The notes beneath the pieces are model-generated. The model was given only the letters and a program-made list of their open reading frames with translations, was not told the origin of the DNA and made no database searches. Both the position numbers and the translations under genes were made by a program. DNA of 64,000 nucleotides, taken from Collimonas pratensis. Its GTDB lineage: Bacteria > Pseudomonadota > Gammaproteobacteria > Burkholderiales > Burkholderiaceae_D. The stretch's first letter is position 1. The number at the start of each line of letters is the position of its first letter. Below are positions 18,453 to 28,764 of the stretch, one piece after another. Location: contig NZ_CP013234.1 of assembly GCF_001584185.1 (NCBI RefSeq), positions 930,001-994,000 on the forward strand, given 5' to 3'.

Positions 18453-21400
18453 ATGACCACCGATTTTTCCAGTACCGCTGACTCTACGCGGACTCATCTT
18501 GATACCGGACCATTGTCATGGGTGATGAGCGAAATTCGCGAGGCGCTGAACCAGTCCGGCAACGCCTTGTCGCAAATTCACGACAAGCAGCAGGCCGGCG
18601 ACGATCATTCGACCGCCATCCGTCATGCCAAGACTTATCTGCACCAGGCGCATGGCGCTTTGCAGATGGTCGACATCGACGGCGTCATCATCATCACGGA
18701 AACCGTTGAAGAGCTGCTTGAGCGTGCCGAGTCCGGCCAGGCCGAACTGACTGCGCAGCATGTGCAGACCATCGGCAACGCTTATCAAGCATTGATCGAA
18801 TACCTGGACGAAGTACTGGCTGGCGGCAGCCATCAGCCGGTGCGTCTGTTCCCTTATTACCAGGCGTTGCTGGAAATCCGCGGCGCTGAAAGAATTCATC
18901 CGGCCGACCTGTTTTTCCCCGACCTCACCATCCGTCCGCATTTCCCTGCGGCCGAACATGCCGTCGCGATCGAAGCCGAGGCATACCTGCCCTTGCGCAA
19001 GCGCTTTGAGCGCGCGCTGCTGCCGTTCCTGAAAAGCGCCGACAAGGCCATCGAACTGGAAAACGCCGGCGCCATGCAAGTGGTGGTCGGCGAAGTCGAG
19101 CAGACCCAACGCAACCAGCAGGCACGCGCATTCTGGTGGGTCATGCACGGTTTTTCGGAAGCGGTGGCGACAGCGCAGGTTTCCAATGAGTTGTATGTCA
19201 AGCAGCTGTTCGCCCGCATCAACCTGCAACTGCGTCGCCTGAGCCAGGGTTCTTCCAGCATTTCGGAAAGACTGTTGCGCGATGCCTTGTTCTTTATCGC
19301 CGGGATCGAAAACGCCTCCAAGCTGACCACCCAGATCCGCGCTGCCTATCGTCTCAACGGCCTGGTGCCGACCGACTACAGCACCCGCCATTACGGCCAG
19401 ATCAGCCTGGATGCGCTGGGCGCGGCCAAGGAGCGCCTGGGCCAAGCCAAGAACATGTGGGACCGGCTGGCCAGCGGCGACGCTGCCCCTGCCGCTGCCT
19501 TTGAAAAAGAAATGCATGGCCTCAGCGAAGCAGGCAGCCAGCTCAATGCGCCGTCTTTGTCCAAGCTGCTGCGCGAACTGAACGGCATCGCCCGCCACGC
19601 CGCGCACTCGCGGCCTGGCGATGCGATCTGCATGGAAATCGCCACCAGCCTGCTGTTCATTGAAAACACGCTGAATCACATCAGCCGCCTGCCGCAGAAT
19701 TTCTCCGAGCGTGCCGACGCCATGACTGCGCGCCTTCTGGCCGTGGTCTCCGGTGAGACCCTGGGCAAACCGGCGCAGTGGATCGATGACATCTATCGTG
19801 AAGCGCAACAGCGCCAGACCGTCAAGATGCTGGCCTCGGAAATGCTGTCGAGCCTGCGTCAGGTCGAGAAAATGCTGGACGAATTCTTCAAGGAGCCAGA
19901 GCGGCGCGAAGTGCTGACCCAGATCGAACAAGTGCTGCACCAGATCCAGGGTGCGCTGGCGATCCAGGACCAGAGCGACGCCATTCGCGTGGTGGAACAT
20001 ACGCGCAACACCTTGAAGCGTTTCGCCGCCGAAGGTGGCGAGCTGTTGCCGGAAGCGCCGGAGCAGAAAGAATTTGAGCAGATTGCGCAAAACATCGGCG
20101 CCCTGAGCTTTTTCATTGAAACGCTGCAGCACCAGTCGGATACGCAAAACAACCACTTCACTTTCGACGAAGAGGCCGGCGTATTCCGCATTAATCTGCT
20201 GGAGCGGCGCACGCCGGTTGCGGCGCCGCAGCCAGATCCAGTGGTGGCGCCGACCGGCGCCGATCAGCCGCCGACAGCGCATGCAGCTGGCGGCGACAAC
20301 CTGCCGTCGTTGCCTGAACTGGCGACCGTGGAAGAGGAGCTGTTGCAGCATCAGCAGCAATCTGCCGAACTGGCGTTGTCGCTGACAGCGCAGCCGCACG
20401 ATCCGGAACTGCAGGAAAGACTGAAAGAGTCGCTGGTGCAGATGCGGGTTGATGCCGCCCTGAGCGATAATCCTGAAGCCACCGATCGCGCCCAGGCTGC
20501 AATCGATATTCTCGACCATCCGGATTTTTCGGCGTCACAGCAATCGCTGGCGGACATCGTTACCACCATCGTGCCCTTGCATGCAGCAGAAGTGGCGGCG
20601 CCTGTAGCCGCGGTGGCGGCGGTGACAGACGAGGAGGCTGACGCCGAACTGCGTGAGATTTTTTTGTCCGAAGCAGAAGAGGTCCTGACTAATGCCAGGC
20701 AAGCTCTTCTGCAATTGCACGGCGCACCGCATAAGCAGGAACCGCTGACGGTATTGCGCCGCGCCTTCCATACGCTCAAAGGCAGCGGCCGCATGATTGG
20801 CCTGAATGCTTTCGGCGAAGCCGCCTGGAGCATCGAACAGGTATTGAATCTGTGGTTGTCGGAATCGCGCGCGGTGAGCAGCGACCTGAGTGCTTTGCTC
20901 GACCACGCCGTGACGGAGCTGGATGGCTGGGTCAAGGAAATCCAGTTGTACGGAAACTCGGAACGCACACCATATGCCTTGGCTGAAATTGCCGAGACAG
21001 TGCGCGAAGGCGGCGTCTTCGCCGTGCCCGCCGTGGCCCCGGCCGAGGTTGCCAGCGACACCCTGGAACTCAACGATCTGCCGGAACTGCCGGCGCAAGC
21101 GGAAGAAATCCAGCTCAGCGACGACGACCTGGCTTTGTTTGGCGTCACCCACGCTGAGCACACAGATACCATCGTCGCCGCTGACAGCACAGCGAATGAA
21201 GCCAGCTTTGAAGAAGAGCTGGCGCCGCTGGCCGAAACGCAGGAGCGGGCACCGGCGGAAACGTTGCCGGTTGCTGCGCCGATGGCCATGCAGGTCAGCG
21301 CCGAAGTCATCGCTTTCCCAGGGATGCAGGAAATCCGGCACGATGACAGCACCAAGCAGATCGGCGACCTGACCATCAGCCTGCCGCTTTACAACATCTA

Positions 21401-24400
21401 TCTGGCCGAGACCGACCAACTGGTGCGTCACCTGGCGCACGATTTTGCCGAATGGCGCCACGAGCCTGAACGGCCGGTGATGACACAGTCGGTGCACGCC
21501 GCCCATTCTTTGGCAGGCAGTTCCGCTACGGTAGGTTTCAAGCCCTTGCAGGAAGTCGCGCACGCGCTGGAAATGGCCTTGCAACGCATGGCGCTGCAAC
21601 CGGGAAGCCTGCATGGCGCCGACTACGACACCTTGCAGCTGAGCGTCGAACGCACCAAGTGGATGCTGCAGCAGTTCACCCAAGGCGACATGCCGTATTA
21701 CGAGCCGGCGCTGGTCAGCAGCCTGGACGGCCTCTGGCAACGGCAAGAGTCGCGTGCGCATGAAGTGGAAGAGTTGCCGCAATTGGACGGTAGCGAGGAA
21801 GCCGCTATGCCGGAAGCCGTTGCGCCTGCCGTCGAGCTGGAATCGATAGTAGCGGAAATCGCACCGCAGCTGGCTGAGGTTCCCGTCGCGCCGATCGCCG
21901 CCGTGGCCGAAACTGCCGACAGCTGGAACGAAGCACTGCACGTGCAGCCGGTCGTGCTTGCCGCCGTAGCGCCGCACCAGCCCGCCATCGTGACGGAAGT
22001 GCCACATCTGTTCGAGGCACCGAAGGACGAGGACATCGATCCTGCACTGGTGGTGCGCGATGAACTGGATCCTGACTTGCTGCCGGTGTTCCTGGAAGAG
22101 GGCAGCGACATGCTGCCGCAGATCGGCAGCGCCTTGCGCAGCTGGCAGGAAAATCCGGTCGGCACCACCAGCGCCCATCCGGTGCCGCAGGCCATCCTGC
22201 GTCATCTGCACACCATCAAGGGCAGTGCCCGCATGGCCGGCGCGATGGTGCTGGGCCAGCACATGCACGAGATGGAAAGCCATATCGAGGTGATCCTGCA
22301 AGCGGGCAGCTCGTCACGCCACACGGTCGACGAATTGCTGGCGCACTATGACCGCGGCGTGCAAATGTTTGACAACCTGCGTAATCCGCAGGCCGCCAAG
22401 CCGGTGGCACCAGCTGTGCCGCTTGCTGCCGAGACTGTGAGCGACGCGCATGCGCCGGTTAACCTGCCGAGCGTGATGCCTTCGCTGGCGGCTGGGGCGG
22501 TGGTTCATACTGCGGCACCGGCGCTTGCCAGCCACACCGGGCTGGTGTCGCAAGTGCGTGTCAATGCAGATATTCTTGACCGCCTGGTGAACCAGGCCGG
22601 TGAAGTATCGATCACCCGTTCGCGGCTTGAATCCGGTATCGGCACCTTGCAATTGTCTTTGTCGGAACTGACCGAAAACGTTGACCGCTTGCGCGGCCAG
22701 CTGCGTGAAATCGAAATCCAGGCCGAGGCGCAAATCAGCTCGCGCATGACGCTGGCAGGCGAACGCGAATTCGATCCGCTCGAATTCGACCGTTTTACCC
22801 GGCTGCAGGAACTGACGCGGATGATGGCGGAGAGCGTCAACGACGTCGCCTCGCTGCAGAAGAACCTGACCAACACGGTCGAAGGCGCCAATGTCGACTT
22901 GCTGACGCAACGCCGGCTGACGCGCGATCTGCAACAGGACCTGATGCATGTGCGGATGGTGCAGTTTGCCAGTATCGGCGAGCGTCTGTACCGTCTGACG
23001 CGCCAGGTCGCCAAGGAACTGGACAAGCGCGTCAACCTCGACATCCGCGGCAGCCACGTGGAAATCGACCGTAGCGTGCTGGAAAAGATGATCGCTCCGT
23101 TCGAGCATTTGCTGCGTAACGCCATCGTGCACGGGATAGAGTCGCGGGAAGCGCGGCGTGCCGCAGGCAAGAGCGAAACCGGCGAACTGAAAATTGAAAT
23201 CCGCCAGGACGGCAATGAAATCCTGATTCAGCTGTCGGACGATGGCCAGGGCTTGAACCTGCCGCGCATCCGTGACAAGGCGCGCACGGTCGGTTTGCTG
23301 GAAAGCGATCAGCAACTGTCCGATCTGGAAACCACCGACCTGATTTTCCGTCCGGGATTTTCCACCGCCACCGATGTGACCGAGCTGGCTGGACGCGGCG
23401 TCGGCATGGACGTGGTGCGTTCGGAAGCTGCGTCGCTGGGCGGCCGTGTGGCGGTCACCAGCGATCCTGGCCAAGGCACGCATTTCACGATTCACTTGCC
23501 GCTGACGCTGGCAGTGACGCAGGTGGTGCTGCTGACTACCGGCGGCAATACGTATGCCGTGCCGTCGGCGCTGGTCGAGCAGGTGCAGCAGTTGAAGGCG
23601 AAGGCGCTGGCTGCTGCCTACAACGATGGCATGCTGATGTGGCAAGGACACAAGGTGCCTTTGCAATATCTATCGACCTTGCTGGGCGATGCCGAGATGG
23701 TGCCGGTGGCGCAGCAGTATTCGCCGATCATCATTTTGCGTAGCGGTAATGACCGGGTAGCCTTGCATGTCGACGAAATCGTCGGTAACCGAGAAGTCGT
23801 GGTCAAGAATATCGGTCCGCAGTTGTCGCGGATGATCGGGATTGCCGGCGCCACGGTGCTGGGTTCCGGCGATATCGTGCTGATCTTGAATCCGGTGCCG
23901 TTGATGCAGCTGCAACTGCAGCGTTCCGCACACGAACATCGGGCGCCGCGCCAATCGCATCTGGCGACCCACGATGTGATGGGCGCCGTGGCCGAAATGG
24001 CGGTCAATCCAGAATCCGTCTTGCCGCCAGCGGCACAGCCGGTGCAGGGTTTGCGCAGCCAGAGCGTGGTGATGGTGGTCGACGATTCCCTGACCGTGCG
24101 CCGGGTTACCCAGCGTCTGCTGTCGCGCGAAGGCTATCAGGTAGTGCTGGCGAAAGACGGCGTCGATGCGCTGGAGCAGCTGCAGGCGATTACGCCCGAC
24201 GTCATGCTGGTGGATATCGAAATGCCGCGCATGGACGGTTTCGACTTGAGCCGCAATATCCGCAACGACGAACGCACGCGCCATATCCCGATCATCATGA
24301 TCACCTCGCGTACCGCTTCCAAGCATCGCAGCTATGCGATGGAACTGGGCGTCAACGAGTATCTGGGCAAGCCGTATCAAGAAGATGAACTGATCCGCAG

Positions 24401-24443
24401 CATCAAGTCGTTCATCAACAAAGAAGCAAATACGCTGCAATAA
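18453..24443 (+). CDS. pilL: Hybrid histidine kinase PilL/ChpA of the Pil-Chp system
   Basis: 1996 residues. The N-terminal ~650 residues are helical with degenerate Hpt-like repeats. Three Hpt modules with candidate phosphorylatable His follow, at about 772 (HTLKGSG), 1017 (HSLAGSS) and 1252 (HTIKGSA). The dimerisation/HATPase region is about 1350-1690, with EHLLRNAIVHGIE and GRGVGMDVV. A CheW-like domain spans about 1690-1830, and a receiver domain about 1870-1990 with VVDDS and LVDIEMPRMDG, phospho-Asp near 1921. It receives signals from PilJ through PilI and phosphorylates PilG and PilH. P. aeruginosa ChpA is larger (2472 residues, eight phosphotransfer modules). Last gene of the cluster; a terminator follows. 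Confidence 0.92.
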   Translation: MTTDFSSTADSTRTHLDTGPLSWVMSEIREALNQSGNALSQIHDKQQAGDDHSTAIRHAKTYLHQAHGALQMVDIDGVIIITETVEELLERAESGQAELTAQHVQTIGNAYQALIEYLDEVLAGGSHQPVRLFPYYQALLEIRGAERIHPADLFFPDLTIRPHFPAAEHAVAIEAEAYLPLRKRFERALLPFLKSADKAIELENAGAMQVVVGEVEQTQRNQQARAFWWVMHGFSEAVATAQVSNELYVKQLFARINLQLRRLSQGSSSISERLLRDALFFIAGIENASKLTTQIRAAYRLNGLVPTDYSTRHYGQISLDALGAAKERLGQAKNMWDRLASGDAAPAAAFEKEMHGLSEAGSQLNAPSLSKLLRELNGIARHAAHSRPGDAICMEIATSLLFIENTLNHISRLPQNFSERADAMTARLLAVVSGETLGKPAQWIDDIYREAQQRQTVKMLASEMLSSLRQVEKMLDEFFKEPERREVLTQIEQVLHQIQGALAIQDQSDAIRVVEHTRNTLKRFAAEGGELLPEAPEQKEFEQIAQNIGALSFFIETLQHQSDTQNNHFTFDEEAGVFRINLLERRTPVAAPQPDPVVAPTGADQPPTAHAAGGDNLPSLPELATVEEELLQHQQQSAELALSLTAQPHDPELQERLKESLVQMRVDAALSDNPEATDRAQAAIDILDHPDFSASQQSLADIVTTIVPLHAAEVAAPVAAVAAVTDEEADAELREIFLSEAEEVLTNARQALLQLHGAPHKQEPLTVLRRAFHTLKGSGRMIGLNAFGEAAWSIEQVLNLWLSESRAVSSDLSALLDHAVTELDGWVKEIQLYGNSERTPYALAEIAETVREGGVFAVPAVAPAEVASDTLELNDLPELPAQAEEIQLSDDDLALFGVTHAEHTDTIVAADSTANEASFEEELAPLAETQERAPAETLPVAAPMAMQVSAEVIAFPGMQEIRHDDSTKQIGDLTISLPLYNIYLAETDQLVRHLAHDFAEWRHEPERPVMTQSVHAAHSLAGSSATVGFKPLQEVAHALEMALQRMALQPGSLHGADYDTLQLSVERTKWMLQQFTQGDMPYYEPALVSSLDGLWQRQESRAHEVEELPQLDGSEEAAMPEAVAPAVELESIVAEIAPQLAEVPVAPIAAVAETADSWNEALHVQPVVLAAVAPHQPAIVTEVPHLFEAPKDEDIDPALVVRDELDPDLLPVFLEEGSDMLPQIGSALRSWQENPVGTTSAHPVPQAILRHLHTIKGSARMAGAMVLGQHMHEMESHIEVILQAGSSSRHTVDELLAHYDRGVQMFDNLRNPQAAKPVAPAVPLAAETVSDAHAPVNLPSVMPSLAAGAVVHTAAPALASHTGLVSQVRVNADILDRLVNQAGEVSITRSRLESGIGTLQLSLSELTENVDRLRGQLREIEIQAEAQISSRMTLAGEREFDPLEFDRFTRLQELTRMMAESVNDVASLQKNLTNTVEGANVDLLTQRRLTRDLQQDLMHVRMVQFASIGERLYRLTRQVAKELDKRVNLDIRGSHVEIDRSVLEKMIAPFEHLLRNAIVHGIESREARRAAGKSETGELKIEIRQDGNEILIQLSDDGQGLNLPRIRDKARTVGLLESDQQLSDLETTDLIFRPGFSTATDVTELAGRGVGMDVVRSEAASLGGRVAVTSDPGQGTHFTIHLPLTLAVTQVVLLTTGGNTYAVPSALVEQVQQLKAKALAAAYNDGMLMWQGHKVPLQYLSTLLGDAEMVPVAQQYSPIIILRSGNDRVALHVDEIVGNREVVVKNIGPQLSRMIGIAGATVLGSGDIVLILNPVPLMQLQLQRSAHEHRAPRQSHLATHDVMGAVAEMAVNPESVLPPAAQPVQGLRSQSVVMVVDDSLTVRRVTQRLLSREGYQVVLAKDGVDALEQLQAITPDVMLVDIEMPRMDGFDLSRNIRNDERTRHIPIIMITSRTASKHRSYAMELGVNEYLGKPYQEDELIRSIKSFINKEANTLQ

Positions 24444-24445
24444 AA

Positions 24446-24488
24446 TTGAACGAGCGGGCGACAGAGGTATTGCCGCCCGCTCGTTCAA
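24446..24488. terminator. Bidirectional terminator between pilL and phrB
   Basis: A 15-bp perfect stem, TTGAACGAGCGGGCG and its complement, with a 13-nt loop sits between convergent genes. On the minus strand it is followed by TTTTATT, a good U tract for phrB termination; on the plus strand by CTCTTTCTT. Confidence 0.8.
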
Positions 24489-24495
24489 CTCTTTC

Positions 24496-25983
24496 TTACT
24501 CCTCAAGCGCTTTCTTCACCACCGCATAACGCTGCAAGGTCTGTTTGCGCGCATCATCGTGCTGCACCAAGGGCAGCGGATAATTTTCTCCCAGGCGGAT
24601 ACCGGCATCCTGCAAGTCCTTTGCTGGCGCTAGCCATGGCGCGTGGATATGCTTGTTGCCGAGGCCGGTAAGCTGGGGCAGGTAGCGGCGAATGAATTTA
24701 CCCTCCGTATCGAATTTCTCGGATTGCGTAACCGGATTGAAGATGCGGAAATAAGGCTGGGCATCGCAGCCGGACGATGCCGCCCACTGCCAGCCGCCGT
24801 TGTTGGCGGCCAGGTCGAAGTCATTCAATTGTTCGGCGAAATAGCGCTCACCCCAACGCCAGTCGATACCCAGGTCCTTGATCAGAAAAGAGGCGGTCAC
24901 CATGCGCAGGCGATTATGCATATAGCCGCTTTGCTTAAGTTGCAGCATTGCCGCATCCACTAACGGATAGCCGGTGCGGCCGGCGCACCAGGCTTGGAAC
25001 AATGCCTGCCCATGCTGGCCGTTTTCCCACTGTATGGCATCGTAGTCCGGCTTGAATGCGCGCTGCGCAACATGCGGGTGGTGATACAGAATCATGAAGT
25101 AAAAATCACGCCAGATCAGTTCCGACAGCCATACCGCAGCGCCGCTGGCAGCGGCGCCATGATGCAGTGCCTGATAGGCGGCGCGGGCCAGGGTGCGGAT
25201 CGATATGGTGCCGAAACGCAGATGGATGGAAAGATAGGAGGGCCCTTTGAGCGCCGGGAAGTTGCGGGCTTCTTCATAGTTGCCGATGCGGGGCAGGAAA
25301 TTTTCCAGTAGTGCGGTGGCGCCTGACATGCCGGGGGTGATTTTCAATGTCCGCAGATTGGTTTCGCGAAAGCCAAGTTCTGCCAGGCCGGGGATCTTGC
25401 CTGGTTGCGCCGGCGGCGGCGCCAGGCGCGCGGCGTATTTCTCGATTTGGTAGGGTTGCAGGAAGAACGGCCCGTCGGCTGTAGCCAGTTTTTTCATCCA
25501 CGCGTTCTTGTAAGGCGTGAATACGGAAAACGGCTGTCCTGACAGGGTAAGTATTTCGTCTTGCTCAAAAATCACCTGATCCTTGAAGCTTTGCCAGCCG
25601 CAGCCGGCGGCGGCCAGGGTGCTGGCGACTGCGGCATCGCGTTGCCTAGCCTGCGGCTCGTAGTCGCGATTGCTGAACACAGCGTTAATGTCCAACTGCC
25701 TGGCCAGGGTTGGGATCACATCGGCGGCGCTGCCGTGACGGACGATCAGGGCGCCGCCCAGCTTGCGCAGTTCCAGGTCGAGTTCAACTATGCTGTCGCG
25801 AATGAACTCGAGGCGGCGATCAGCCGTCAGGCCTGCATCCAGCAAAGGCTGCAGGATGTCGGTGTCGAACACGAACGCGCAAAACACGGTTTTGCTGGCT
25901 TTTAAGGCGTGATGCAGGGCGGCGTGGTCGAACACGCGCAAGTCGCGGCGGAACCAGACCAGGGATTTTTCAAACTGGGGCAT
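24496..25983 (-). CDS. phrB: Deoxyribodipyrimidine photolyase
   Basis: 495 residues, the size of class I CPD photolyases, which use FAD and blue light to split cyclobutane pyrimidine dimers. The N-terminal antenna-chromophore domain begins SLVWFRRDLRVFDHAAL. The C-terminal FAD domain has GRTGYPLVDAAMLQL, MHNRLRMVTASFL and the LNDFDLAANNGGWQWAAS segment. Nothing suggests a cryptochrome. Its stop faces the strong terminator shared with pilL. Confidence 0.95.
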   Translation of the reverse strand: MPQFEKSLVWFRRDLRVFDHAALHHALKASKTVFCAFVFDTDILQPLLDAGLTADRRLEFIRDSIVELDLELRKLGGALIVRHGSAADVIPTLARQLDINAVFSNRDYEPQARQRDAAVASTLAAAGCGWQSFKDQVIFEQDEILTLSGQPFSVFTPYKNAWMKKLATADGPFFLQPYQIEKYAARLAPPPAQPGKIPGLAELGFRETNLRTLKITPGMSGATALLENFLPRIGNYEEARNFPALKGPSYLSIHLRFGTISIRTLARAAYQALHHGAAASGAAVWLSELIWRDFYFMILYHHPHVAQRAFKPDYDAIQWENGQHGQALFQAWCAGRTGYPLVDAAMLQLKQSGYMHNRLRMVTASFLIKDLGIDWRWGERYFAEQLNDFDLAANNGGWQWAASSGCDAQPYFRIFNPVTQSEKFDTEGKFIRRYLPQLTGLGNKHIHAPWLAPAKDLQDAGIRLGENYPLPLVQHDDARKQTLQRYAVVKKALEE

Positions 25984-26097
25984 AGAGACAGTCTATTTAA
26001 AAATTCTTGCGAGGTAACGCCGAGGCGGGCTTGCGAGCGACTTTACCCGAGAAGCAACACTATTCAAAGCGGCTAGCACCGGTTTAAAACTGATAAA

Positions 26098-26763
26098 ATG
26101 CCGCCCATGGCCAAGCTAGATACAACCCCGGACGATTCGCCCGCGCGCAAGAGCGCGGCGAAGGCGTCGGGCGACCCGGATTCCCCCTCCCTGAATCTGA
26201 CAAATCATTTCCTTATTGCAATGCCCTCCATGCTGGATCCGGTTTTCGGCGGCACCGTGGTGTATTTGTGTGAACATAATGCCAATGGCGCGCTCGGCGT
26301 GGTGATCAATAAACCTACCGATATGACCATGCAGCTGCTGTTCGAGCGTATCGACCTGAAGCTGGAAATCAGTACGGAACTGGGTTTCGACGATCCGATC
26401 GGCGAACGGCCGGTGATGTTCGGCGGCCCAGTCCAGGTTGAGCGTGGCTTTGTGCTGCACACCCCGGGCAAGAGTTATTCGTCGACGCTGAATGTGACGG
26501 AACAGGTCGCCATGACCACCTCCAAGGATGTGCTGGAAGAAGTCGCTCAAGGCAGCGGACCGCAGCGTCTGCTGGTCAGCCTGGGTTGTTCCGGCTGGAG
26601 TGCGGGCCAGCTGGAAAGCGAAATCGTGCATAACGGCTGGCTGACGGTGGCTGCCGATCCGGCCATCATTTTCGACTTGCCGATTGCCGAGCGATTTGCC
26701 GCTGCCGTCAATCTGCTTGGCATTTCGCCGTATATGCTGACTGCGGAATCCGGCCGTGCATGA
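26098..26763 (+). CDS. yqgE: YqgE/AlgH family protein (UPF0301)
   Basis: 221 residues from the first ATG; an ATG at 26107 is equally possible, since neither has a clear ribosome site. A ~35-residue polar N-terminal extension precedes the conserved core NHFLIAMPSMLDPVFGGTVVYLCEHN and GALGVVINKPT. The biochemical role of this family is not settled. It is commonly followed by ruvX (yqgF), as here. Confidence 0.9.
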   Translation: MPPMAKLDTTPDDSPARKSAAKASGDPDSPSLNLTNHFLIAMPSMLDPVFGGTVVYLCEHNANGALGVVINKPTDMTMQLLFERIDLKLEISTELGFDDPIGERPVMFGGPVQVERGFVLHTPGKSYSSTLNVTEQVAMTTSKDVLEEVAQGSGPQRLLVSLGCSGWSAGQLESEIVHNGWLTVAADPAIIFDLPIAERFAAAVNLLGISPYMLTAESGRA

Positions 26764-26793
26764 GTTGAGCCGCGCTATGCGCAGGAGCCTGGC

Positions 26794-27201
26794 ATGAGCG
26801 GTCTGACCGGCTTGAGCGGCACCGTGCTGGGCTTCGATTTCGGCCTCAAGCGTATCGGTGTGGCGGTCGGCAATACCCTGCTGAAGCAGGCGCAACCCTT
26901 GCAGGTCATCAGCGCAGCCACCAATGACGGCAAGTTTGCCGACATCGCGCTGCTGATCAAAGAGTGGCAACCAGTACTGTGCGTAGTCGGCTTGCCGCTG
27001 CATCCGGATGGCGCCGAGCATGAAATGAGCGTGCGCTGCCAGCGCTTCGCCAATCAGTTGCACGGCCGCTATGCGGTGGCGACGGTGCTGGTGGATGAGC
27101 GTTATTCGTCGGCAGTGATCAAGCAGCAGCGCGGCGAGGTGATCGACGACCAGGCGGCGGCGATTATTTTGCAGCAGTATTTTGATGATTTATCCGAATG
27201 A
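26794..27201 (+). CDS. ruvX: Putative Holliday junction resolvase / pre-16S rRNA nuclease
   Basis: 135 residues with an RNase H-like fold: VLGFDFGLKRIGVAVG (about 10-25) carries the first catalytic Asp, VDERYSS the catalytic Glu region, and DDQAAAIILQQY the last Asp. YqgF proteins have been linked to 16S rRNA 5' end processing and, by structure, to Holliday junction resolution. AGGAG lies just upstream of the ATG. Confidence 0.9.
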   Translation: MSGLTGLSGTVLGFDFGLKRIGVAVGNTLLKQAQPLQVISAATNDGKFADIALLIKEWQPVLCVVGLPLHPDGAEHEMSVRCQRFANQLHGRYAVATVLVDERYSSAVIKQQRGEVIDDQAAAIILQQYFDDLSE

Positions 27202-27229
27202 TCCTGTTCGATTTTGCGATGAAGATGCA

Positions 27230-27751
27230 ATGACTACTATCACCCCCCAATTTGATGCCGAAGCGCTGTACCAGGCGCTTGAGGCAAAAGTAAAAAGCGC
27301 GCTGGCGCAGACCGACAATGTGGCGGTCATCGGCATCTACTCAGGTGGCGCCTGGATCGCCGAGCGGCTGGTCGCAGCCTTGAAACTGAACCCTGCCGAG
27401 CGTCTGGGTTTTATCGATGTCTCGTTCTACCGCGACGATTTTTCCGAAAAAGGCTTGCGCACCGATATCAAGCCGACCCAGATTCCCTTCGACGTCAACG
27501 GCGCCACCATCCTGCTGGTGGACGATGTGCTGTACACCGGCCGCACTACGCGCGCCGCCATCAATGAATTGTTCGATTACGGCCGCCCGGCAAAGATCAT
27601 GCTGGCGGCGCTGGTAGACCGCGGTGAACGCGATTTGCCGGTGGCAGCCGACTTTGTCGCCGCCGCGGCCACGCTTCAACCGGGCCAGTCCCTGCAACTT
27701 CAACGCGCCGACGACGGCAGTTTTACTCTAGACATTCAAACCAATGCTTAA
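27230..27751 (+). CDS. pyrR: PyrR-type regulator / uracil phosphoribosyltransferase
   Basis: 173 residues from the ATG at 27230. An in-frame upstream start at 27182 would overlap ruvX and lengthen the protein by 16 residues; the family starts near the chosen ATG. The PRPP-binding motif [18 protein letters not shown] is intact, and SFYRDDFS and [11 protein letters not shown] are typical PyrR segments. In Gram-positive bacteria PyrR attenuates pyr mRNA; outside them RNA binding is less certain. It overlaps pyrB by 8 nt. Confidence 0.9.
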   Translation: MTTITPQFDAEALYQALEAKVKSALAQTDNVAVIGIYSGGAWIAERLVAALKLNPAERLGFIDVSFYRDDFSEKGLRTDIKPTQIPFDVNGATILLVDDVLYTGRTTRAAINELFDYGRPAKIMLAALVDRGERDLPVAADFVAAAATLQPGQSLQLQRADDGSFTLDIQTNA

Positions 27752-28703
27752 TCCCCAACTCAATAAAAACGGCGAACTGCAGCATCTGCTGACGATCGAG
27801 GGTTTGCCGACATCCGTTGTCACGCACATCCTGGATACGGCTTCTTCCTTCGTCGGTGTCAGCGATCGCGATGTCAAAAAGGTGCCGCTGATGCGCGGCA
27901 AAAGCGTGTTCAACCTGTTTTTTGAAAATTCGACCCGGACACGTACCACGTTTGAGATTGCTTCCAAGCGCCTGTCGGCTGACGTCATCAACCTGAACAT
28001 TTCTGCCTCCAGCGCCAGCAAGGGCGAATCGCTGCTGGACACCATCGACAACCTGTCCGCCATGCACGCCGACATGTTCGTGGTGCGCCATGCGCAATCC
28101 GGCGCGCCCTACCTGATCGCCAAGCACCTGACCGACACCAGGCAGCACCACGTGCATGTGGTGAATGCCGGCGACGGCCGTCACGCCCACCCGACCCAGG
28201 GCTTGCTGGACATGTACACCATCCGCCATTACAAAAAGGATTTCAGCAACCTGACGGTAGCGATCGTCGGCGACATCCTGCACAGCCGGGTGGCGCGTTC
28301 CGACATCCACGGCCTGACTACCCTGGGCGTACCGGAAGTACGCGCCATTGGCCCGCGTACCTTGCTGCCGAGCGGCCTGGAGCAAATGGGCGTGCGCGTA
28401 TTCACCGACATGAACGAAGGCTTGAAGGGCGTCGACGTCATCATCATGCTGCGCTTGCAGAATGAACGCATGAGCGGCGCTCTGCTGCCATCGGCGCAGG
28501 AATTCTTCAAAAGCTACGGCCTGACGCCGGAACGGCTGGCGCTGGCCAAGCCGGACGCGATCGTGATGCACCCGGGGCCGATGAACCGCGGCGTCGAGAT
28601 CGATTCGGCAGTGGCGGACGGCGCGCAGGCGGTGATTCTGCCGCAGGTGACCTTCGGCATCGCGGTGCGGATGGCAGTCATGAGCATCTTGGCCGGGAAT
28701 TGA
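27744..28703 (+). CDS. pyrB: Aspartate carbamoyltransferase, catalytic chain
   Basis: 319 residues. The enzyme makes carbamoyl-aspartate in pyrimidine synthesis. The carbamoyl-phosphate loop [13 protein letters not shown], the HPTQGLLD segment and [11 protein letters not shown] near the C-terminus are all intact. No pyrI regulatory gene is nearby. Instead the next gene is an inactive-looking dihydroorotase homologue, which indicates the dodecameric PyrB-PyrX type of complex known from Pseudomonas. Confidence 0.95.
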   Translation: MLNPQLNKNGELQHLLTIEGLPTSVVTHILDTASSFVGVSDRDVKKVPLMRGKSVFNLFFENSTRTRTTFEIASKRLSADVINLNISASSASKGESLLDTIDNLSAMHADMFVVRHAQSGAPYLIAKHLTDTRQHHVHVVNAGDGRHAHPTQGLLDMYTIRHYKKDFSNLTVAIVGDILHSRVARSDIHGLTTLGVPEVRAIGPRTLLPSGLEQMGVRVFTDMNEGLKGVDVIIMLRLQNERMSGALLPSAQEFFKSYGLTPERLALAKPDAIVMHPGPMNRGVEIDSAVADGAQAVILPQVTFGIAVRMAVMSILAGN

Positions 28704-28764
28704 AGCAACGCGCCACCAGCCTGAATCCAGATAAATAATTATAGAATCGCCATAACATCTACAG

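Noticed and set aside
18516..22301. Two long antisense open frames (667 and 588 codons) under pilL
   Set aside because: Both lie wholly within pilL, have no recognisable domains and no start signals.
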